A DNA stretch of 64,000 nt from Nocardioides luteus (lineage in GTDB: Bacteria > Actinomycetota > Actinomycetes > Propionibacteriales > Nocardioidaceae). The stretch is from the NCBI RefSeq assembly GCF_000960475.2, contig NZ_JZDQ02000004.1, positions 1 through 64,000 of the forward strand, read 5' to 3'. Both the position numbers and the translations under genes were made by a program. Below are positions 58,970 to 64,000 of this stretch, in pieces; position 1 is the stretch's first letter, and the number at the start of each line of letters is the position of its first letter. The notes beneath the pieces were generated by a model. It saw nothing but the letters and a program-made list of their open reading frames with translations. It searched no databases and was not told the origin of the DNA.

Positions 58970-59479
58970 GTGATCGAGGATCTCCGCACGCTGGCGCTGG
59001 TCGCCGCGACGATGACGATGGGCCTGATGGCGGGCTACTTCGCGCTCTACGCGCACACGATCATGCCCGGCTTGGGCGCGACCGACGACCGTACGTTCGT
59101 CGGCTCGTTCCAGGCCATCGACCGGGCGATCATCAACCCGTGGTTCATGGTGAGCGGGTTCCTCGGCGCGCTCGTGTTCACGATCCTGGCGGCCGCGCTG
59201 TCCCTCGGGTCGGAGCAGCGACGCCTGCTGGTGTGGGTGGTGGTCGCGCTCGTCCTCTACCTGATCGCCTTCGTCCTCACGATCGCGGTGCATCTCCCCC
59301 TCAACGACGCGCTCAAGGCGGCGGGATCACCGGACCGGATCGCCGATCTCGCACAGGTGCGCGAGGCGTTCGACGAGGCGAAGTGGATCCGCTGGAACGT
59401 CGTACGCACCATCGCCACGACCGCTGCGTTCGGCTGCCTCGCGTGGAGCCTCGTGGTTCAGGGCCGCCTGACCGCCTGA
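58970..59479 (+). CDS. DUF1772 (anthrone oxygenase-like) membrane protein
   Basis: 169 residues from GTG 58970. Four hydrophobic helices; family blocks GYFALYAHTIMPGLG, FQAIDRAIINPWFM and VHLPLNDALK...KWIRWNVVRT. Some relatives are cofactor-free anthrone oxygenases; most are uncharacterised. It follows the epoxide hydrolase gene by 40 nt and may be co-transcribed. Confidence 0.82.
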   Translation: MIEDLRTLALVAATMTMGLMAGYFALYAHTIMPGLGATDDRTFVGSFQAIDRAIINPWFMVSGFLGALVFTILAAALSLGSEQRRLLVWVVVALVLYLIAFVLTIAVHLPLNDALKAAGSPDRIADLAQVREAFDEAKWIRWNVVRTIATTAAFGCLAWSLVVQGRLTA

Positions 59480-59492
59480 TCTCCGAGGAGGC

Positions 59493-59882
59493 TCAGGCGA
59501 GCAGGCCGACAAGCAACGCGACCACGGCGAGCAGCGGGACGACTCCCTGCTTGAGCGCCGCACCCCGCTTGTCGGGCGAGGCGACGAGCAGCACCGTCGC
59601 GGCCGCAGCCACCGACCCGGCGCCGGCGAACACCAGCGCCGCGCCCGCGGCCTCCGAGCCCGCGGCGACCAGGACGATGCCGACCGCCGTGACGATCGCC
59701 AGGAACAGGTTGTAGAAGCCCTGGTTGTAGGCGAGCTCCTTGGTGGCCTCGGCCTCCTCGGCGCTCGTCCCGAAGACGGCGCGCGTCTTCGCGCTCGTCC
59801 AGGTCAGAGACTCCATCACGAAGATGTAGACGTGCACCAACGCAGCCAGCCCGGCGAGCACCAACGCCACAACGACCATCAT
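59493..59882 (-). CDS. DUF1304 membrane protein
   Basis: 129 residues from ATG 59882 (or the adjacent ATG 59879), with TACTCT six nt upstream. Four hydrophobic helices with the family block VHVYIFVMESLTW and ELAYNQGFYNLFLA. Function unknown. Convergent with the DUF1772 gene. Confidence 0.85.
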   Translation of the reverse strand: MMVVVALVLAGLAALVHVYIFVMESLTWTSAKTRAVFGTSAEEAEATKELAYNQGFYNLFLAIVTAVGIVLVAAGSEAAGAALVFAGAGSVAAAATVLLVASPDKRGAALKQGVVPLLAVVALLVGLLA

Positions 59883-59959
59883 GGGCTGAGAGTAACCGGC
59901 TGAGAAGCGCTTGCCGTGCTCCCTCCCCGAGACGGCTCCGTGGTGGCAGGATCTTCGCC

Positions 59960-61192
59960 ATGACCGCCGTACGACCGCATCGGCTGATGCGGATGAGCGG
60001 ACGCGACCCGGACGAGATCGGCCGCTCCGCCACTCCCCTGGAACTGCTGTTCGATCTCGCCTTCGTCGTCGCGTTCGCGCAGGCCGGCGACGCGTTCGCC
60101 CACCTTGTCGCCGAAGAGCATCTGTCGACGGCGATCGGTGGCTTCCTGTTCACCGCTGTGGCGATCTGCTGGGCCTGGATCAACTTCTCCTGGTTCGCCT
60201 CCGGGTTCGACACCGACGACTGGGTGTTCCGTGCCCTCACGATCGTGCAGATGGCCGGTGCCATCGTGGTGGCCCTGGGCGTGGCGCCGTTGTTCGAGTC
60301 GATCGACCACGGCGGAGTGCTCGACAACCGTGTCCTGGTCGCGGGCTACATCGTGATGCGCGTCGCGATGGTCGCGCAGTGGCTGCGAGCCGCGTCGCAG
60401 TCCCCCACCTACCGCCGCACCGCGCTCACCTACGCCGGATCGATCCTCATCGCACAGATCGGCTGGGTCGCCCTCGCGGTGGCGCAGACGAGCTCGGTGG
60501 TGCTCGTCGTGCTCGCGGCAGTCGTCTGCTACGGCGTCGAGATGATCGCCCCGATCTACGCCAAACGCCGCTGGGGCATGCCGTGGAACGCCGAGCACAT
60601 CGCCGAGCGCTACGGGCTGCTGCTCATCATCACGCTGGGCGAGGTCATCCTCGGCACGGTCGCGGCGGTGGCGTCCGCCGTCGAGCACGTCGGCTGGTCG
60701 CAGGAGTCGATCCTGCTGGTGGTCGCGGGCACCCTGCTGACGTTCGGGATCTGGTGGGACTACTACATCATCCCGTTCGCGCACTTCATCGAGCGTCGCC
60801 GCCACCGGGCCTGGATGTTCGCCTACGGCCACATCCTCATCTTCGCCTCGGTGGCGGCCTTCGGCGGTGGCATCCACGTCGCGGCGTACGTCGTCGAGGG
60901 CGAGGCGACCATCGGTGTCGTCGGGGCGGTGCTCGCGGTCGTGATCCCGCTGGCGATCTTCACGATCGTCTACTTCGGCATCTACTCGGCACTGATGGGT
61001 CGCGTCGACATGCTGCACGTCAACCTCGCCGTCGGCATGCTCGCGGTCCTGGTGCTCGCGGTCGTGGCGGCGGTGACCGGTGTCTCGCTCGGCTGGTCGC
61101 TGCTGATCGTGGCCGCGGCGCCGTACGTGACGGTCGTCGTCTACGAGAGCTGGGGCTACCAGCACGTGGCCGCGGATGTCGAGGCCGTCTGA
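59960..61192 (+). CDS. ltrA: Low temperature requirement protein A (LtrA)
   Basis: 410 residues from ATG 59960. Eleven or so membrane helices; family blocks ATPLELLFDLAFVVAFAQAG, WAWINFSWFASGFDTDD, NAEHIAERYGLLLIITLGE and IWWDYYIIPF. LtrA was named for a cold-growth defect in Listeria; its biochemical function is not known. The 3' end overlaps the convergent LysR gene by 37 nt. Confidence 0.9.
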   Translation: MTAVRPHRLMRMSGRDPDEIGRSATPLELLFDLAFVVAFAQAGDAFAHLVAEEHLSTAIGGFLFTAVAICWAWINFSWFASGFDTDDWVFRALTIVQMAGAIVVALGVAPLFESIDHGGVLDNRVLVAGYIVMRVAMVAQWLRAASQSPTYRRTALTYAGSILIAQIGWVALAVAQTSSVVLVVLAAVVCYGVEMIAPIYAKRRWGMPWNAEHIAERYGLLLIITLGEVILGTVAAVASAVEHVGWSQESILLVVAGTLLTFGIWWDYYIIPFAHFIERRRHRAWMFAYGHILIFASVAAFGGGIHVAAYVVEGEATIGVVGAVLAVVIPLAIFTIVYFGIYSALMGRVDMLHVNLAVGMLAVLVLAVVAAVTGVSLGWSLLIVAAAPYVTVVVYESWGYQHVAADVEAV

Positions 61193-62073
61193 GCGGCGCT
61201 CGGGCCTTCACTCGCTTGGACCAGTCGGTTCAGCACAGCCCGCAGAGGCGGCCATCGGTCGCGCCCGCGGCGGGTCATGGCGAAGGCGCGCAGGCGCACC
61301 GTGGGATCGGTCAACGGCCGCACGGCGACGCCGCGGCGGGAGCTGCGTCCGCGCGGCAGCAGCGCGAGTCCGTGGCCGGCGAGAATGAGGTCGTCGACCA
61401 GCTCGAGCGCGTCGACCCGGTGAACGATCCGAGGGGTGAACCCCGCCATCGACGCGAGCGTTCGAAGCACCTCCTCGTCGGCCGTGTGGCGCGAGTTCAC
61501 GATCCAGTCCCGGTCGGCGAAGGTCGCGAGCGGGGCCCGTGGCTCACGGGACGGCATGCCGAGGCCCCAGGTGACCTCCCACAGCGGGAGGGTGTCGTAG
61601 TCGCTGCTCCAGGAGGCGGGAGCGACGTTGTAGTCGTAGACGAGCGCCAGGTCGACGTCGTCGCGGGCGAGCAGTCCCAGTGCCTCGGGTGGTTCGTGCT
61701 CGCGCAACCGCACCTCGATGCCGGGGTGCTCGTGCCGGAGGCCGTCGATCGCGGGCATGAGGGATCGTCGGATCGCGGTGGCGAAGCCGGCCACCCGGAG
61801 CACGCCGGCCGGCTCGGCGTCCGGGTCGAGGTCGAGGCGAGCGGCCTCGACCGCCGCGAGGATGGTGACGGCGTGCTCAGCAAGACGGTGGCCCGCAGGA
61901 GTGAGGCGTACGCGCCGGCCGTCGGGTTCGACGAGGGCCGTTCCGACCTCTCGCGCGAGCGCTGCGACGGCTTGCGAGACGCTGGACGTGCTCGTGCCGA
62001 TCTCGGCGGCGACCTCGTGCATCGAACCGAGGCGCGAGAGCTCGAGCAACATCCGGAGCCGGCGTACGTCCAC
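61156..62073 (-). CDS. LysR-family regulator
   Basis: 305 residues from GTG 62073. N-terminal [23 protein letters not shown] followed by [17 protein letters not shown]; the C-terminal substrate domain has [20 protein letters not shown] and [10 protein letters not shown]. Divergent from an EamA transporter gene, which is its most likely target. Confidence 0.9.
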   Translation of the reverse strand: MDVRRLRMLLELSRLGSMHEVAAEIGTSTSSVSQAVAALAREVGTALVEPDGRRVRLTPAGHRLAEHAVTILAAVEAARLDLDPDAEPAGVLRVAGFATAIRRSLMPAIDGLRHEHPGIEVRLREHEPPEALGLLARDDVDLALVYDYNVAPASWSSDYDTLPLWEVTWGLGMPSREPRAPLATFADRDWIVNSRHTADEEVLRTLASMAGFTPRIVHRVDALELVDDLILAGHGLALLPRGRSSRRGVAVRPLTDPTVRLRAFAMTRRGRDRWPPLRAVLNRLVQASEGPSAAQTASTSAATCW

Positions 62074-62087
62074 CGGCTCATTGTTTC

Positions 62088-62107
62088 GACATCGCGAACA
62101 TAATGTC
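62088..62107. promoter_or_regulatory. LysR-type half-sites
   Basis: GACAT (62088-62092), 10-nt spacer, ATGTC (62103-62107) in the 82-nt gap between the divergent lysR and EamA genes. Spacing is close to the LysR T-N11-A pattern. Confidence 0.4.
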
Positions 62108-62155
62108 CAGCAATGTCACGTGGACGCGAACGGATTCCGTGGGTTCACTGGACGC

Positions 62156-63085
62156 ATGACCACCTCACACTCCGCCCGCGACGGTGCCTCCATGGCGATG
62201 ACCTCCATGCTCTGCGTACAGCTGGGCCTCGCGGTGTCGGTGGGTCTGATCGACGAGCTCGGTCCGGCGGGGGTGGCCTGGTTGCGTCTGTTCTGGGCGG
62301 GCATCCTTCTCCTGGTCCTCGTCCGGCCGCGCCCTGCGGCATTCAGCCGGGAGACGCTGCTGTGCGGCGTCGCGCTCGGTGCGGTCACGGCCGGCCTGAC
62401 GCTGCTGTTCATGGCCGCCCTGGCCCGGCTCCCGCTCGGCACCGCCGCTGCGCTGGAGTTCCTCGGGCCGCTGGGGGTGGCCGTGGTCCGGACCCGCGGC
62501 ACCGCACGTGCGTGGGCACTCGTGGCCGCCGGCGGCGTCCTGTGCCTGACCCAACCCTGGAACGGCGCGGTGGACGCGCTCGGTGTCGCGTTCGCGCTGA
62601 GCGCGGCCGCCTGCTGGGCGTCCTACATCCTGTTGACCCAGCGGGTCGGCGATGCGGTCAGCGGCATCGGCGGACTGGCGATCTCCATGCCGGTCGCGGC
62701 CGTGGTCGCCACTGTCGCGGTCGGACCCGGCATCGTGGAACGGCTCACGCCCGAGCTCCTGCTCGCCGGCCTGGGTCTGGCTCTGCTGGTGCCGGTGGTG
62801 CCCTTCGCCCTGGAGATGATGGCGCTGCGTCGCCTCACCGCCGGGGCCTTCGGGACGCTCATGGCGCTCGAGCCGGCGTTGGCGCTGGTGATCGGGTTCG
62901 TCGCCCTCCACCAGGTGCCGAATCTCGTCGCCGTGCTCGGGGTCGGGCTCGTGGTCGCGGCCGGAGTGGGCGCCGAACGTGCCGGCGGGCGCACCCCGGA
63001 CGTCGAAGCCGGCACTCCCCCGGCTCAGCGTCCCCTGGACGCGCACGTGCTGCAGGCGCCCGCGTCCGAGCTCTCCAGCTGTTAG
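62156..63085 (+). CDS. EamA-family transporter (RhtA-like)
   Basis: 309 residues from ATG 62156. Ten hydrophobic helices in two EamA repeats, with [17 protein letters not shown] and [10 protein letters not shown], as in RhtA-type threonine/homoserine exporters. It is probably an exporter of an amino acid or small metabolite, controlled by the divergent LysR. The C-terminal 35 residues are polar. Confidence 0.87.
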   Translation: MTTSHSARDGASMAMTSMLCVQLGLAVSVGLIDELGPAGVAWLRLFWAGILLLVLVRPRPAAFSRETLLCGVALGAVTAGLTLLFMAALARLPLGTAAALEFLGPLGVAVVRTRGTARAWALVAAGGVLCLTQPWNGAVDALGVAFALSAAACWASYILLTQRVGDAVSGIGGLAISMPVAAVVATVAVGPGIVERLTPELLLAGLGLALLVPVVPFALEMMALRRLTAGAFGTLMALEPALALVIGFVALHQVPNLVAVLGVGLVVAAGVGAERAGGRTPDVEAGTPPAQRPLDAHVLQAPASELSSC

Positions 63086-63098
63086 CGGGCTCGGTCGG

Positions 63099-63611
63099 TC
63101 ATTCGAAGACCGACCAGCAGATGTCGTTGCGGATCCGCTGGTCGTCGAGGACGAGCTCGCGGACGGCGTCCGGGAGCTGCTCCCGCTGCCAGCGGCACTC
63201 CCGGCGCCCGGCCTCGATCGCCTCGCCGGGAGGGACGGCGTCGCGTACGGCCTTGATGGCGTACGCAGCCGCCCCCAGGTCGTGGGCGGCGACATGGGCG
63301 ACCACGCCGGCCTGACCGGCGGCGTAGGCGGCGTTGCGGGCGGCCCCGCGCAACGGCCGGGCCGCGCCCATCGCATGGCCGCCGAGGGCGCGGGCCTCCA
63401 TCATCTTCAGCTCGCCACGGGTCCAGGCGCGGGCCGCCTCGATGGCCTCCCGCGGACGCGGGTCGCCGGGGCACTCGGACTCGAAGAGGTGGAGGACGTG
63501 CTCGGCACAGGTCGCCGCCCACAGCGCGAGCAGGTGGTGGTCGGCGTCGGTGAGCGTTCCGCCACGGCGGACCGTGATCAGGCGCGGGTCGCGCTCCTTG
63601 GCCAGGATCAT
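63099..63611 (-). CDS. Imm-5-like putative immunity protein
   Basis: 170 residues from ATG 63611, overlapping the upstream stop as ATGA. All-helical, with LLALWAATCAEHVLHLFESE and PREAIEAARAWTRGELKMME, and Ala-rich helices with spaced His that resemble the Imm-5-like family assigned to polymorphic-toxin immunity. No toxin gene is adjacent, and the family also occurs as lone genes, so the role is open. Confidence 0.6.
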   Translation of the reverse strand: MILAKERDPRLITVRRGGTLTDADHHLLALWAATCAEHVLHLFESECPGDPRPREAIEAARAWTRGELKMMEARALGGHAMGAARPLRGAARNAAYAAGQAGVVAHVAAHDLGAAAYAIKAVRDAVPPGEAIEAGRRECRWQREQLPDAVRELVLDDQRIRNDICWSVFE

Positions 63612-63997
63612 CGCTCTCCTCGGTTCATCGGGTGGTCGGGTCCGGGGCCGCCGGGATGGGTGAGGTCGTAGGCGGCCGAGACCTTCTTCGGTACGCACAG
63701 GCGCCAGGCGTCCACGACGAACTCGCACGCCTCGATCGGGTCGAGCTCGCCCAGGGACGACTCGACCCAGTTGAACCGCATCTCGGACTCCCGGGGCAGG
63801 TGGAATTTCTCGGGTGCGCCGGCGACCAGCGCGGCCCGTTCCTCCTTCGGGAAGCCGAAACCCATCTCGGTCTCGTCCAGGGAGAAGGCGACGTAGACGA
63901 TCGAGCCGACCCGGAACTTCAGTCGGCCGCGTACGAATACTTCGTAGGACCTTTCGAGGCTGGAGGCGAGCCACCGGACATCTTCCACGGTTGCCAT
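63608..63997 (-). CDS. MmcQ/YjbR-like protein
   Basis: 129 residues from ATG 63997, three nt from the window edge. YjbR-like blocks GRLKFRVGSIVYVAFSLDET, MGFGFPKEERAALVAG and the end CEFVVDAWRLCVPKKV. Coupled to the Imm-5-like gene. No upstream control region is visible in the window. Confidence 0.75.
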   Translation of the reverse strand: MATVEDVRWLASSLERSYEVFVRGRLKFRVGSIVYVAFSLDETEMGFGFPKEERAALVAGAPEKFHLPRESEMRFNWVESSLGELDPIEACEFVVDAWRLCVPKKVSAAYDLTHPGGPGPDHPMNRGER

Positions 63998-64000
63998 GCT

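Overview
High-GC actinobacterial chromosome, most likely a member of the Nocardioidaceae or a close relative. The signs are very high G+C with G/C-rich third codon positions, many GTG and TTG starts, F420-type enzymes (LLM and PPOX families), a Tat-exported cholesterol-oxidase-like enzyme, and a gene block matching the mycobacterial order pgsA2 - DUF881 - small basic protein - DUF881 - gcvH - garA - ftsR - bifunctional nuclease - MerR - gcvP (Rv1822 to Rv1832 in M. tuberculosis). No rRNA, tRNA, insertion sequence or CRISPR array was found. The assignment rests on family resemblance and gene order read by eye; no database search was done.

Layout. 1-5 kb: the end of an unknown gene, a Tat-exported GMC oxidoreductase, and two tandem CorC/HlyC-type membrane proteins. 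4.7-16.7 kb: the conserved envelope/division and glycine-cleavage block. It contains a degenerate PgsA2-like protein and a zinc-ribbon GarA, it is interrupted by a divergent HTH/MFS pair, and it ends with a glycine riboswitch in front of gcvP. 16.8-25.3 kb: a secreted SGNH hydrolase, sbcDC, pepN and an OsmC protein. 25.3-27.6 kb: soxR with a readable SoxR box, divergent from an SDR-queA-like operon. 27.7-37.3 kb: housekeeping and accessory single genes (cyclophilin lipoprotein, GNAT, MauE/DoxX, EEP nuclease, VOC, cysteine-less HesB-like, YjbR, SPW, PPOX, S37 peptidase, LLM).

37.3-46.2 kb is a coherent catabolic locus. A four-gene minus-strand operon (acyl-CoA synthetase, acyl-CoA dehydrogenase, cytosolic metallo-beta-lactamase-type alkylsulfatase, acyl-CoA carboxylase carboxyltransferase) is divergent from a tetR gene, which is followed by an MFS-DUF202-DUF202 operon. 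Near-identical 17-nt operators lie in front of both operons, so one TetR probably controls the whole set.

46.2-64 kb is a mosaic of small units. It includes a two-gene operon joining an ATP-grasp ligase to a DUF1704/QEGLA metallopeptidase (the same two folds that add and remove tyrosine on tubulin), a blasticidin-deaminase-like gene, a BBE-type flavoenzyme, a TetR/quinone-oxidoreductase pair with an 11-bp-arm operator, an orphan tyrosine recombinase, an epoxide hydrolase, LtrA, a LysR/EamA pair and an Imm-5-like/YjbR pair. Many genes here lack a Shine-Dalgarno sequence and have a TAnnnT box 6-8 nt before the start codon, which points to widespread leaderless transcription.
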